A stretch of 64,000 bases of DNA from Parasponia andersonii (GCA_002914805.1 JXTB01000539.1:41934-105933), one strand, 5' to 3'. Counted from the stretch's first letter, positions 12,063-24,145 are shown. Numbers and translations are program-made. The notes: generated by a model from the letters alone, not told the origin.

Positions 12063-15000
12063 ATGTCGTCGGCCCAAAAAATGGATCAAGAAAGGTCCAT
12101 ATACGGCGCTATGGCCGGAAACTTTATCCGGCCAAGATTGGCGGCGCTGCTTCTCCTCTTCACGGTGGTGGCGGTGGCGTCGCTCCAAATCACCACCAAG
12201 GCGGCGTTCCCGAGGTGGTCGGTTTTGTCCGGTTCGGCGGGTTTAACGAGCGAGTCTCCAAACGACGTCGTACTGGCATCGAACGACGACGATCCGAGGA
12301 GCTGTTCGGGATTCTTCGAGGGGGCCCCGAGGAGGAAGGTGGTGAAGTCGATCGCGGATTTCGGTGGAGTCGGGGACGGGAACACGTCCAACACCGAAAC
12401 GTTTCGGCTGGCGATTCGGTACTTGAAGCGTTTCGGGGATAGAGGCGGGTCTCAGCTGAATGTCCCCCGTGGGAGGTGGCTGACGGGGAGCTTTAATCTC
12501 ACCAGTAATTTCACGCTTTTTCTTGAGGACGGTGCCGTAATTTTGGGGTCCCAGGTCAGTGCAAGCTGTAAAACTTTTTTTAATTCTTACCCTTTATTTA
12601 TTTTTTTAAATGTAGAGGGTAAAAAGAAAACAACTTTATTTGCTTTTGAGTAATTTATTAAGAATTGTTTGTGAGCATATAACCCATTTCTTCTTTTCAA
12701 ACTCAAAAATAGGATTATAGGGTATTCAAAACTTTATTTGGGACAAAATAGACACGACTTTGTTACGTATACGACACAACTTTGACCTAATATGTAAGGA
12801 CACTTTAATCTTGAGAGCATTAGAGGGTCCATTTCTTTGAAAAGGAAGAAGAAGGCTGGTTTATTTCTCATATTTTTATTTTTGGTTTTAATTCACAGAA
12901 ACCTTCTTTGCTCTTTGTAAGGAACAAGAAGCACAGAGCGATGAAATTCGAATAAATATTGTCCCTGGGGCATATATGAAAAGAAGGTATCACCTTTATG
13001 AGAGAAGAAACGGAAAAAAAAAAAAAAAAGAAAAAAAGAAAGAAACTAGAAAAGAGGGACTTTCTTTGAAGAAAATGAAATTTCGAGTTAAAAATCTTAC
13101 TATTCAGGAAAAAAAAAAAGAAGAGTTTCAATTTTTTTTGATTGTTTTTCCCTTAATTTATTAACGAAGAAAAAACTTAAGAAAAGAATGAAAAAGATTC
13201 TCCGCGTTGGAATGCAGTTAGTCATTACTCTTAATGCTATTCACAAGTTCAGATATATATATATATATATATGTTGCCAATCTAATAGGTATTTTTTTAT
13301 TTTATCTATGGTAGTATTTTTTTTTTAGCCGTTGGATCATCATTAGACGGTGATATGGTGATCCAATAGTTATAATGAAGTGTATAAAAAGACGTACATT
13401 ATTAATGCTCTTTCTCTCATATTTTTTACAATAAAAAAATATGCATACTAACTTTTTATTGGTCAAATTAATACCTATAGATAGGTAAAAAAAAAAATAC
13501 CTACTAGATTGGTGCCCATATATATATATATATATATTTTAAAGATGAGACTTAATTAATGACTTTTATTTATTACAAATAAAAAAATGCCCATATATAT
13601 ATATATATTTTAAAGATGAGACTTAATTAATGACTTTTATTTATTACAAATAAAAAAAAATATCTACTACTGTTCAATTCACACCCTACCCGATTAAAGA
13701 TAATAGGTTTTCACATTTATTTACTCGAATTTAGGATTAAGTTCCTACGTATTGGTGCTCTTACTATTTGAGCCAACTCACTTCGTTACGAGTTCGGGAG
13801 CTATTATTTTCAATTGAAGCAAATTTATATTCGAAAAGTTAGTAGAAAACATGAGCAAGAAAGTGGGTGTCTAATGTTTACTTTCACTAACCTCCATTAT
13901 ATTCATTTTGAAAGATTATAATTAGTGGGTGCGTGCACCTTTATTTCTTTTAATTTTCAAACAGACTATAATTTGTGTGACTTTTGGGTTTAGTTTTTGG
14001 GATCAAAGTATAACTTGAATGATAATGATTAATATGGATGGAAAGGTACCTTTTACTTGTTTATTAATTTGTGTTGAATTTATTCTTCTTTCTTCATTGG
14101 ATTACTATGTGGATTACTATGTTATATAGGACCCTGATGAATGGCCTATAATTGAGCCACTGCCTTCCTATGGAAGAGGGAGAGAGAGATTAGGAGGGAG
14201 ACATATAAGCCTTATTCATGGACATGGTCTCACAAATGTTGTCATTACAGGTATCAAACCAAATATTCAACTTTTTATGTTTTTAATGACTTCGTAATCT
14301 TAGGTTCATAACATAAATAGCCCAGTACTACCACATTACGAGAATGAGAAATTATACATCTTTGCCAGGAGGTGTTGTCCTACTATTGGCTATGAGAATA
14401 GTCTATGTACTAGAAACTTTGATATGGCAACAACAATACACTCGTACAGTTTGTATAATATTTATTTACTTTAATTTGGTTTGGTAAAAGTCACCTAGAA
14501 GCCATGTATTATATCCAAGTGCAAATTTACATTTATGAATGTTATGTGATGTGTCCAATAGAGTCTTGACACGTCTGATCATGATTTGTGGCCCTTTGCA
14601 GGACAGAATGGGACAATTGATGGTCAAGGGAAAATGTGGTGGGAACTATGGTGGAATAGAACATTGAAGTACACCAGAGGTCATCTTCTCGAGCTAATGA
14701 ACTCTCACAACATTCTCATCTCTAACCTAACACTTCTCAATTCCCCCTTTTGGACCATCCATCCTATTTACTGCAGGTATCACATATTCCATGCCTTGTT
14801 TTCCCTCTCTTCTTTCTCTTTTGTGTATTATATCGGGAAAAACGGAATTGCCAATAATTAAAATAGTTTGATTGAATGGTAGTCAATGATTAGCTTTTAC
14901 AAAAAGGGTAGTAGAGGAAAATTGGAATATATATATATATATATAGATATATTTATATATATTTTTACTTATATTTTTTTTTTCTAGCCTTTAGAACGGT

Positions 15001-16377
15001 GATCCAATAATTATAATGATATGTATGACGTACATTATTAATGCTATTTCTCTCTTTCTTTCTTACTTTTTATTATAGAAAAATGTGCATGATAAATTTT
15101 AATTGGCCAAAATGATACCTACCTATCTATCTTAAATTGTTTATTGTATGCAGAATTAGAGGATTTTCCTTTAGTATTTCAAGTCCATAATGTTATAATA
15201 GCTCAAATTCAATTGTGGATTTTGTTAACATGAATTAAGTCAATGCCTATATTTGTATAAATCAATTTACACATACAATTTGAATCTAAATTGCTTAAAT
15301 TAATCCAAAATTATGTGGAAGATTTTTTCTATTTTTGATCCTATATCATGCCGTATCATCTATTAGACTTAGATATTTATCTCATTTGTTGTGAAAATCC
15401 GGACAAACATTTCTGAAATGGAGCAAAGAGACTAGAACCAACTTTTAAGAGTTGAGCCTTTGAACTTGTTCCCTTGCCATGGCCTTAAATCTCCTGGGTT
15501 GAGGCATGTACAGAACTCAGCAGTTTTATTCTCTTTTTAACATCAATGACTCCTGGTACTTTCTGTCTTTTTCAGTAACGTTGTTATAAAAAATATGACA
15601 ATTTTGGCCCCCTTAAATGCTCCCAATACCGATGGTATAGACCCAGGTATGTGCTGTTTCATATTCCTTTCATAAAATAAAAATTAGTTACAAGTTTTTC
15701 CTATTCTACCTAAGTCATAAAGTTAGAGTCTCATTGTATATTAATTTTCAGATTCAAGCACTAATGTATGCATTGAAGACTGCTACATTGAGAGTGGGGA
15801 TGATCTTGTGGCAGTGAAGAGTGGATGGGACCACTATGGAATAAGCATGGCTCGTCCAAGCTCAAATATCATAGTGAGAAAAGTCTCAGGTACGACTCCA
15901 ACATGCTCCGGAGTTGGAATAGGTAGCGAGATGTCTGGTGGGGTTTCAAATGTGACTATTGAGGATATGCACATCTGGGATTCAGCAGCTGGGGTGCGTA
16001 TAAAATTGGATAAGGGTAGAGGGGGTTACATAGCAAATATTAGTATAAGCAACATAAAAATGGAGAGAGTGAAGATACCAATAAGGTTCAGCAGCGGTTC
16101 TAATGACCACCCCGATAAAGGATGGGATCCCAATGCTATTCCCAAAGTAAAGGGTATTTATCTTAGTAATGTGATTAGTCTAAATTCAACAAAAGCCCCT
16201 CAACTGAAGGGTATCGAGGGTGCATTATTTGAAGAAATTTGCTTTAAGAACTTCACAATGCTGGGTTTGCTCAAGTCTACAGCATGGCAGTGTGAGTTGG
16301 TTTCAGGTTATGCTAATGAGGTGTTTCCAATGCCTTGTCCTGAGTTGCAAAATAGCGGTTCTTTGTTGTGTTCATAG
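12063..16377 (+). CDS. GH28 polygalacturonase-like protein (pectin-active family), five exons, 494 aa
   Basis: Exons by splice sites: 12063-12554, 14130-14250, 14602-14776, 15576-15646, 15752-16377. All introns are GT-AG and the phases close to 494 codons plus TAG. The product has an N-terminal hydrophobic segment (about residues 26-41, signal peptide or anchor), a parallel beta-helix GH28 body, NTDG at 280-283, SGDD at 301-304 and RIK at 369-371. These are the substrate and catalytic acid motifs of polygalacturonases, which cleave homogalacturonan in the cell wall. The usual GHG catalytic His region reads SGVGIGSE (339-346), as in the plant 'probable polygalacturonase' clade that contains the motif GSEMSGG, so endo-polygalacturonase activity should not be assumed. 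Alternative starts are ATG 12081 and 12111. The first exon is much more GC-rich than the rest. Introns 1 and 3 contain related MITE-like insertions. The gene faces psaN tail to tail. Confidence 0.92.
13274..13517. mobile_element. MITE-like element in intron 1 of the polygalacturonase gene
   Basis: The left end reads TTGCCAATCTAATAGGTATT and the right end, reverse-complemented, reads GGGCACCAATCTAGTAGGTA. These form imperfect terminal inverted repeats about 25-40 bp long that continue through T-rich tracts into 'ctatggtag' and 'ctataggta'. The element sits within (TA)n, so a TA-type target duplication cannot be resolved. It has no coding capacity. The superfamily is undetermined; Tc1/mariner (Stowaway-like) is one option. 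Confidence 0.65.
13514..13660 (+). repeat. Tandem duplication, about 75-bp unit, in intron 1
   Basis: The unit starts GCCC(AT)n, continues TTTTAAAGATGAGACTTAAT and ends in a T/A-rich tail. It occurs at 13514-13588 and again from 13589 to about 13660. The copies differ mainly in the length of (AT)n and the terminal A run. Confidence 0.9.
14925..15135. mobile_element. Second, eroded MITE-like copy in intron 3 of the polygalacturonase gene
   Basis: The core matches the intron-1 element in order: TTCTAGCC, GGTGATCCAATAATTATAAT (GGTGATCCAATAGTTATAAT in intron 1), GACGTACATTATTAATGCT, TTTTAATTGGCCAAA and ATACCTA. The inverted ends are degraded, so the boundaries are approximate. Confidence 0.6.
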
Positions 16378-17262
16378 CATTGAGCCTGTGGATGAATTCA
16401 GAATGTAATTTGTTTGAATTTGGAGGGTTTTCTCTCGAGTTACGCCTGGGCAGTCGAGTTTATGCTGAGTACATTCGATCAAATTTGAAACATGAAGCAA
16501 ATACGAGCAAAGATTGAGCTAGACTTGAATCTACTGACCATAAGTTATTTCTGCTGCATAAGTGTTGAAAAGCAGTTTTGGATAAAGACGGAAAATCTCG
16601 AGCGCAGTTGAATTGGTTTGGACAGCTAATCTGTTGATTTTAAAGAATTCACTGGTGCGGTTACCTTTTTTTTCGAGTTTTTCTCCTTTTGATTCTTTTA
16701 AAAGGGTTTTATTACTGGTTTTATACACAGATTAAGTTCAAATGGGGCTTGCCGAATCCCTCAACTGAAGAGACGATTATGTACAGAGGCTTCGGGAAAG
16801 TGAATACAGCGTTGAATTCAAACTTATCATTCTTTTTACTAATGCAATTCGTAGTGTTATTTTCAGACATGTATTTGGTACTAAACATCTTGATCGATTT
16901 CGATTATGCTCATGCGTAGGATCGCGTGAAAATTTTCCAATAAATTACATGCAAATAGTACCTTTTTCTTGCTATATTATGAACACCATAGTTCAGTATA
17001 GAACCCGTGTTCTGGTATAGAGTGACATAGGCAAAGAGCTAGGATCAAGTACTAACCTCTTTGTTTGTCTATTCAACAATAAAATCTAAGATTAAAAAGA
17101 GAAACAAGAAAAGAAAAAGGACCAAAAAAAAAAAAAAAGAAAAAGAAAAAGGTAAAACGGAACAGAAAATTACACGAGAAGAGGATTTAAAGTTCTTTTC
17201 ATAGGGAATTTAAATACATGGAGGAGAGTAAATTGGTAGGGAGAAGAAAGAGTCGACCTCTT
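16378..17262. other. 3' flanks of two convergent genes
   Basis: This holds the likely 3' UTR of the polygalacturonase gene, with an AATAAA signal at 16940-16945. The probable 3' UTR of psaN lies in its right part, on the opposite strand. An A-rich run occupies about 17095-17150. No further coding sequence is supported. Confidence 0.5.
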
Positions 17263-18040
17263 TCACCATTTCCAGAATACATTAGAGCCACACTTGTACT
17301 TGTCCTTACCTTCGCACTCCAATTCCAAGTCATCAGAGAGAAACGGCACTTTCTGCATTTACCAAAACCAAATGGAATCAAAATCAAAACTAGCCTTAAA
17401 CAAGAAAAATCATTCGAAATCGATTTTGATATTTTATCATACCTTCTGCTTGGCTAGATCTTGGCAGCCAGTAAAGTTCTCAGGGAATTTGCACGTGCCA
17501 AATTCAACTGTGTATGCTCTTGCAAAGTTTGCACCACTTGTTGCCAACCTCTTCTTGTCATTCAATTCCTACCCCCCAAAAAAGAGCAGACGAACTTAGT
17601 CATACAATTTCATGAAATGGTCCCTCCATCGAATCCTACAATCTTTCGTAATGCATATGATGAAACTCGTCGTTTGTGAAACCATAAGCCTGATCGCTTG
17701 CCTATGAAATTAACAACCAAAAGCTATATTGCAGCAAACTTACCTTGTTAGCTTTGCTCTTCTCAAGGTAATCCTCAATGACCCCAGCATTGGCAGAAGA
17801 GTTGGAGGTGGCAGCAGCAGCAGTGGTGAAGAGGGTGGCTGCAAGGTAGAGCATTGCAGCCCGACGGCCCTCGCTCCTCTTTGTGTCGGAAACTTTGACT
17901 TGCTGAGCCCTGATCACAGGCATCTTCTGTCCAGCCACAGTTGGGGTTGCAACTGAGGTTGCCTTGGGGCTGAGCTCAGACATTCCGGGCCCTGAGATGG
18001 CATAGTTACAAGCCAAAACGCTAGAGTTCATGGCTGCCAT
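17263..18040 (-). CDS. PSAN: Photosystem I reaction centre subunit N precursor (PsaN), three exons, 170 aa
   Basis: Exons on the - strand: 18040-17744, 17568-17443, 17352-17263 (stop TGA). Introns are GT-AG and every join is phase 0 (99 + 42 + 29 residues). The start chosen is the ATG giving MAAMNSSVLA; a further ATG lies three codons on. The N-terminus is a Ser/Ala-rich, acid-free chloroplast transit peptide. A hydrophobic, alanine-rich thylakoid-transfer segment (about 61-85) ends at ANA, so the mature protein probably starts GVIEDYLEKSKANK. The mature part has LATSGANFARAYTVEFGT, four cysteines including CKFPENFTGC, and ends in GSNVFWKW, as in PsaN of land plants. PsaN is a lumenal extrinsic PSI subunit on the PsaF side and helps plastocyanin docking. 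Length and ends match intact family members. The neighbouring SWIM gene is on the same strand. Confidence 0.96.
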
Positions 18041-18400
18041 TGCTGTTTGTATGTTTCTATGATGAGAAAGTCTACTCTCTTTTTTTCCCCCCCTCACAAA
18101 ATCAAAGAAAAACGAGAGAGAAAGGTTTACTAGTTTAGTTAAGGGTTGGTTGTGGATTTTTGATAAGGGTGTGATGGTGATGATGAGTGTAATAAAAGAT
18201 TGTGGTGAGAGTGTGGATAAGGTGAGATTGCCTCACTCCCATTGGCAAACACCTCTCTTCTTGCTAGTTTATGACACTTCAGTTTCTGTGGTTGGCTCAC
18301 CCTGTGGACCCACTTTGGAATCCAAACGTGTGCTCTATATCTCTCTGCCAATAGAGTTCAGAGTCTCCAATTTTATAGGTATGAAATCAACGAATTACCA
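18041..18400 (-). promoter_or_regulatory. 5' leader and promoter region of psaN with two I-box cores
   Basis: On the + strand GATAAG occurs at 18162-18167 and 18216-18221, so both read CTTATC on the gene strand. I-box (GATAAG) motifs are common in promoters of light-regulated photosynthesis genes. A CCAAT-type sequence (GCCAATGGGAG on the gene strand) lies at about 18238-18248. The leader next to the ATG is rich in GA on the gene strand. Regulation by light is an inference from gene identity and these short motifs. Confidence 0.4.
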
Positions 18401-19705
18401 TAACAACACAGTTGACTTAAAAATGAAAGTAACTTCACAATGCTGTGGCTACTATTTCCTTTAATTAATTGTTATCAAATTCTTTTACGCTATTAGATGT
18501 GATATTTTTTAAGTCATCGGAGATAATAATTCATGTCCCCATATAAAAAAAAAAAAAAACATAGTGCCTACCCTCAGTCTGCATCACTTAAAAATTTGGT
18601 GCAAAAATTATTGTTGCCAACCTAATGTTATGAAAGTAATGATATCAATTTACGGCGAAGAACAATTTAGTCAGCTAAGGAAAAAACACAGAGAAGTGCT
18701 TGAAATTCTTTAGGATTTTACAACTCAAAATCTTTTTGTTAGAAAAAGATTAAAAGGAATAAAATTATTGGGTGCTGTAAATCCACTGAAACCTGATTAA
18801 ACATAGAAAAAACTTACAAAAGTTTTGGAGTTACCAAGGGAAACATGTCAGGTAAAGGGTTTCTTCCCTAACAACTGCCTAGCCTTTGGTGTCTAGCACT
18901 ATTTGAATACAAAATTCCGGTGGAAATTTGCCTCACAAAACATCAAACCAATTCAAAACTGCTCGTTTTGAAAACTTAGACCATTGTTTCACTTTGTTTA
19001 CAGCTAAGCATACAAAAATACAGGTTACGAAGATAATGCTTAAAGCTATTTCACAAGAGTAATCCCAAAATAGAGCAAGTTTTCATTACCTCGCAAAAGG
19101 GCTGAAACTTGCAGTGCAAAATCATGTCTACTTTGTACTTATTATTAACTTGCATGTATACTCTTTTAAGTCTATTTACATTTTCTAAGGAACATGTAGA
19201 TAATAAACTCTCCTACTGCCTAAGAATTCCTACCAAATTTCTTTCTAATTAAAGATGTATATAAGAGAACTCAGATGAATACAATAACAAAAGAAGTAAA
19301 TAAATACATAATACCGGAAGGATAAAGGCATCAGAAGTTGAATAATGATTCAATACTTGGAATGCCTTCAGATATCTGATGTATTTCATATAAGCTACCG
19401 TCTCTTGCAAAGGCAAGGAGTAAGCCTCAAAATTTTCCCACGGAAGGTTGCTCAAATTAACTCAAATATCTACTTATCTATGGCTTGACTAATAGCATCT
19501 TCTAAAACTCTGTCGCTCCCGGGGAACGGTAACCATCATTTAAAGTTCAATGGTGGGATCTATTGCCATCTTTGTTAATCAGGCAGATAATTCAGACTCC
19601 AGGAATAGTTAAATCTCTACCAATGGGGTTAGATGATCTATTAATGAACAATTGCGGAAGGATAACTGTGAATCTGATTGCACTTTGAATGGTCAGAATG
19701 ATTGA
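18401..19705. other. Intergenic region and probable 3' UTR of the SWIM gene
   Basis: No conserved coding sequence was recognised. The part next to 19706 is likely the 3' UTR of the SWIM-domain gene on the - strand. A poly-A tract of about 16 bases lies near 18546. Confidence 0.4.
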
Positions 19706-20619
19706 TTACCCTAATCGTGACAATCTTTTTCGCTTCCTGTTCTTCTTCCTTGCCGGAGCATTCCTTGGACCATTAGAACCAGATGGAAGAGCTAGAGTAG
19801 GTGACGGCTTTCCAACATGTGTTCTGCCTTGCTTAGAAACCCATCTCAATGGCAGATCCTTTACGATGGTGCCAATATCTTTAGAACCATTCAGTTCAAC
19901 AAGTTTCTGAATTTGATCAAGCATCTGATGACTCCAGGCCATGGAATGGTCCAGTTCAATGGAATCATCCACTGGTTTTTTCCACAGATTCAGTAGAATC
20001 CCTTTGAATGACTGAAACGACATGGAAGTTTGAGAATCTTTTTTATTTTCACAGATCATATTGACCTTAATTACGTGCTTGCAAAGGTTTCCTTGCATTG
20101 ACCATGCACAATCACAAAAGGCAAATTCACTTCTAGGATTCCATACAAGATGTGTAGTGCTACCGTCTTTTTGGCTAAGAACCTTGGCAAAGAGATTGTC
20201 CTTAAAGGTAACAGCAGAATCAGGAATTTGCAATGCCCTGTGCCAAGATGTTGAAGCAACATAATCCTCTTTAACATTTTGAAAAGAATCAGATTCATCT
20301 GCGTAGCGGTCAAGCCAATAGCTTGAATGCAACTCCGTTGTCAGCTTGTGTACTAACCAATCAACTCTCTGAAGTGCTCCAAGATGTGAATCATCAAACA
20401 GTTTAATTTTCAGTTTCACATGATAGGCTTCAATTGCACCAGATGCCTCCTGGCTTGCAAGTGGAAGAGTTCTCATCGTTGAAAGCCACATTTCTATTCA
20501 AAAGAAACAAAAATTTACACTTTGTTTTCTCTAAGATATTTATTCATCTGAAAATTTGAATTTCACACATGCAAGCACACGCACACACAAACTCAAAATA
20601 CATACATGCATATATATAA

Positions 20620-20664
<45 letters not shown>

Positions 20665-20724
20665 CATTTGAAAAATTAGATTTTGCTTATGTATATGTAT
20701 GTCTGTATGTATGTATGTATATGC

Positions 20725-20788
<64 letters not shown>

Positions 20789-22909
20789 AACCAATCTTAG
20801 GCACCCAAGAGCCTTTAAAATATTCCATGAAAGCAGTTTGATCAACAAAATCCTCCATTAATTCTTCCAAAGCACGGAGAGAATCAACTCCTCCCCAAAT
20901 GCCGTAAATTATTTTACCCAGACGGTTAAAAATCTCCCTCTGAACTTCAATATTACTGCATCTCTTTACAACATTCCTCAGCCATGATCTACGAATTCTC
21001 CATAGGGAGAATAAGACAGGACAACAAAATATATCCCTGAAAATGCATAACTAGTAATAAGAAATCTTTACATAGAGTTGATGCAAACAAGAAATGTAAA
21101 CAAGGACCCCATCTTGCCTGATAGGATCAATTTCTGCAGCTGCGTCATCAATTAAGAACCCACTGATCTTCCACCCAGGCTCAACAATACGAGCTCGATC
21201 AACCAAAGCTTTCATCCATTTAGACATATCTGACTTTGCAGAGCTACGTGTGATGACCCAAGCAACAGGCAGTACATGTTGTCTTGAATCAAACACAAGA
21301 AGCGTACACAGAGGATACTGCATAATGCACATCAGACACATGAATAAATAAACATCTTCTCCAGTAAAATTTCTCAGCGAATTCTCTCTAATCAAGGTTT
21401 TTGTTGACCTAAAGATAAGCATTGATAAAGTGGTTACCTTAAGTCTCTTAATGCCAAATGTTGAATCAGCTGCAATGAGACTGTGATGACCAAAACGAAT
21501 CATTTGCTGTAATTGCCATTCAGTTTGAATCCCCAAAATAAAAGAATCTGTTTCGGAAGAATCCTGATAAAAGAATATGGATTTCTTATTATTGCGTTGA
21601 ACCCACAAGCGGATGCTAGCTTGATCATCAAGATCCAATTCATGGGTAGATCGTTTTATAATCATCCCAAGTTTGTGGACATACTGGGAAGCAAGACTAT
21701 TGACTTTTGCATTAGAACCACAATATCTCTGAATCCCCTCAATGTGCTTCTCTAACACATTCTTTTCAGGAATTCCAAGATAAATCATAGACATAGTCTG
21801 CTGTTGAATCTCATTACAAATATACGGAATTTTCTTCGCTCCAGGTCCAATGGCATCTCTATCAAGTGGTCCATGGCAAACAAAACCAGATTTATTTACA
21901 TGTCGTCTCTCATGATATATAATAAGTGCAAGCGATGGACGAGCGTATAGCCGCTTCACTACAAAGTTGCATGTGCACCCACGCATGGATTGAGGTCTAG
22001 CAGCACGATTTCTGGTATTAAGACGATATCTTCTGCTTGGCAATATACTCCCACCTTCCCCATAATTCTCAGGACCAAAGGAACACCAATACCTTCACAT
22101 TTAAAGGAAAACCAATTCAATATTTTAGTCCATATGGAAACAGTTGTGTTGACAAAATGACAGACAAACAGAGAATTTTCATTTGAGTAATTTTTGTCTA
22201 CATGTCTATTTTCCAGATAATTATACAGTTTAATCAGCTAGTTGTTTGATTTCTCTCCATAACAAGGTTCCCTCTTTTCTATGGAAGAGGAAGACAGTAG
22301 GAGTTGGGTGGGGTGACATTCTTATGTTAATAGCACAACCAATCCCAAAGTTGAGGTCAAACTTATACTATTAACTTCCTCCCCTTCACCTCCCTGGCCT
22401 ATATAATGCAAGTCAAATAATTTAGCACGGAAAGAATATGAGAACAAAACGAAGTTTTTCAGCATTCCCTTTCATATAGAAAGCCTGACTCAAAATCAAA
22501 TTAGCCAGTAAGCTCTGAAAGCATTAAAGTATCAAATGCACCGACACAAGGCACAATAATTTTTTTGTACTTTTTATAGGAGAAGTAACTAAACAAAGAG
22601 TAAGCAAAAAGTAGATTAAGTAATTTATTTAAGAACTCACAATCTGTATTCCAAATACTCGTCGTCCTTATATTCCTTCAAGCTGCCCATCGACCGTTTT
22701 CTACCCCTCTCTATATGAAATCGTGTTGGGCATTCTACGTTAGAGCATTCACCAATTATAAATTCATCGACTCGTTCGTAAGGAATGAGGGCTACAACAT
22801 CACGGTGCTCAGAAGTCCCAAACTTTGTCCAAGTCAGATCAGCAGAAGAGAACTCCTCCTCTGGGGGGTCTTGAATTGGAATATCAAGTATGGATTCAAT
22901 GATAGCCAT
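19706..22909 (-). CDS. SWIM zinc-finger protein derived from a MULE-type transposase, five exons, 718 aa
   Basis: Exons on the - strand: 22909-22641, 22092-21438, 21317-21118, 21036-20792, 20493-19706. All phases close. Start MAIIESILDIP was chosen because it matches conserved plant homologues; an in-frame ATG nine codons upstream (22936) is less likely. The N-terminal half carries a zinc/DNA-binding-like region (ECSNVECPTRFHIE, MRGCTCNFVV). The middle is a MULE transposase-like fold with AADSTFG and FLIDDAAAE at the places of catalytic acids. The C-terminal SWIM finger is CDCAWSMQGNLCKH (Cys 583, 585, 594 and His 596). A basic KKNRKRKRL near the end suggests nuclear location. The gene is single-copy-like and intact, as expected for a domesticated transposase conserved across flowering plants (SWIM zinc finger family protein in Arabidopsis). 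Its molecular role is not known to me. Intron 3 is GC-AG. Intron 4 carries two compound microsatellites. Confidence 0.93.
20623..20785 (+). repeat. Two compound TA/GA microsatellites in intron 4 of the SWIM gene
   Basis: (TA)n followed directly by (GA)n occurs at about 20615-20662 and again at about 20725-20785, separated by a TGTATG-type repeat. The paired TA-to-GA junctions suggest that one arose by duplication of the other. Confidence 0.9.
21037..21117 (-). other. GC-AG intron (81 nt) in the SWIM gene
   Basis: On the - strand the donor reads ATCAG|GCAAGA and the acceptor TTTTCAG|GGATAT. Only this join restores the conserved reading DPIRD-IFCCP. No GT donor in the neighbourhood keeps the frame. 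GC-AG introns with an AG|GCAAG-type donor are a known minor class. Confidence 0.8.
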
Positions 22910-23829
22910 TGAATCTAGATCATAATCTGCTAACATACCAAGTATTCAACCAACTAATGATTTATCAGCATATCTGCACAATTAAATGGAAAAAAAAAAA
23001 AAAAGAAGTTGACTACGGGTTAGCAATCGCATAACTAGCCCAAAGAGTGAATACATAAAAATGCACTCTTAAAAAACTAGAAAAAGAAAAAGAAGTAGAT
23101 TTTCTTATTTATTTATGTATCTTTTTTGGCAAAAACTAAATCAACTTCATCTCTGACCAATACAGAACCACTACCATAAAATCCAAACACTTGTACAGCC
23201 ACTGGAAAGACCAAAAAAGATTGTTCCCAAATGAAGACAATGGCAGAAAGGAGCAAAGAACTCAAATAACCAAGCAAACCATGGCCATTTCAAGCACACC
23301 CAACCAAAAAAAAAAAAAGAAAAGGCAAAACCATGGACATGACAATATGAATTTGTATCTACCCATTACGAAGCAATTGCACCGAGCACAAATGAAAACG
23401 CCATATATACGGCACGAAATAAAATCAACAATTCAGAAGCAAAGCCACGAGCAACCCAAATCAAAATAAAGAATACAAACAATAAAAGGGCTCAACTCAT
23501 TACTATAACCCATTAAAGAGAGAAGAAGAAAAAAAACTACAAACCAAATCTGAAAATCATATCAGTCTACCTATGGTTCAGACGGAGAAGGAGAGTTCGG
23601 GAAGGCTGAAGCTTTCGATTACTCAGCGAAGTGAGGCTTGGTTAAGCTTTGGCGGTTGTCCTGTGCTGCAGCTTGCCGCGGATGGCTTTTACTCTGTAGG
23701 TTTTCAGTTTTTGTGGAGGAAGATGAGATGAGAGAGAGAGGGGTGGTGTCAGCTGTTAATCTTTTGGGCCCAGAATATGGGAAAGCCCACTCCTCGAACT
23801 CCGAATGGGGATTTGGATACTTATATCTA
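22910..23829 (-). promoter_or_regulatory. Upstream region of the SWIM gene, probably with a 5' UTR intron
   Basis: On the - strand a plausible acceptor (ATGTTAGCAG) ends at about 22928, and a plausible donor (ACCATAG|GTAGAC) lies near 23570. This would place a non-coding first exon at about 23570-23650. That part is more GC-rich and free of repeats. This is inference; transcript data are not available here. Confidence 0.35.
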
Positions 23830-23929
23830 TGTCTTTAAAAATAATATCGAAAATACGACATTCCCAGAATAATTATTTTTCCATACAATTTCTCTAATAT
23901 TTTGGTTACAGGAAACTAGAATGACTTTC

Positions 23930-24145
23930 AGTAACGAAATTGGTTTCTCGATTTCTGATAACCAAATTAGTTCGTAGTTTCTAGCAATCAAATTAGTTTC
24001 AAGTAACATTTTTCTCTAGTTTTTAATAATATTTATCTTCTGTTTTCTAGTAATCAAATTAGTTTCTTTGGAATTCTTTGGAATCTGGTTATCAGCTACA
24101 GAAACTAAATTAGTTTCAAATAACTAAATTGATTTCTCAATTTCT
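23930..24145. repeat. Degenerate short tandem-like repeat, core AATCAAATTAGTTTC
   Basis: Variants of (TTTCTAG)(T/C)AAT-CAAATTAGTTTC recur at least six times (for example near 23970, 23987, 24053, 24104, 24123) with irregular spacing. No coding potential was seen. Confidence 0.6.

Noticed and set aside
12086-12442. Open frames on the - strand and in another + frame over exon 1 of the polygalacturonase gene
   Set aside because: They are shadows of a GC-rich exon whose + frame has clear family motifs.
17218-17956. Several + strand frames over psaN
   Set aside because: They overlap the three PsaN exons in antisense and carry no conserved motif.
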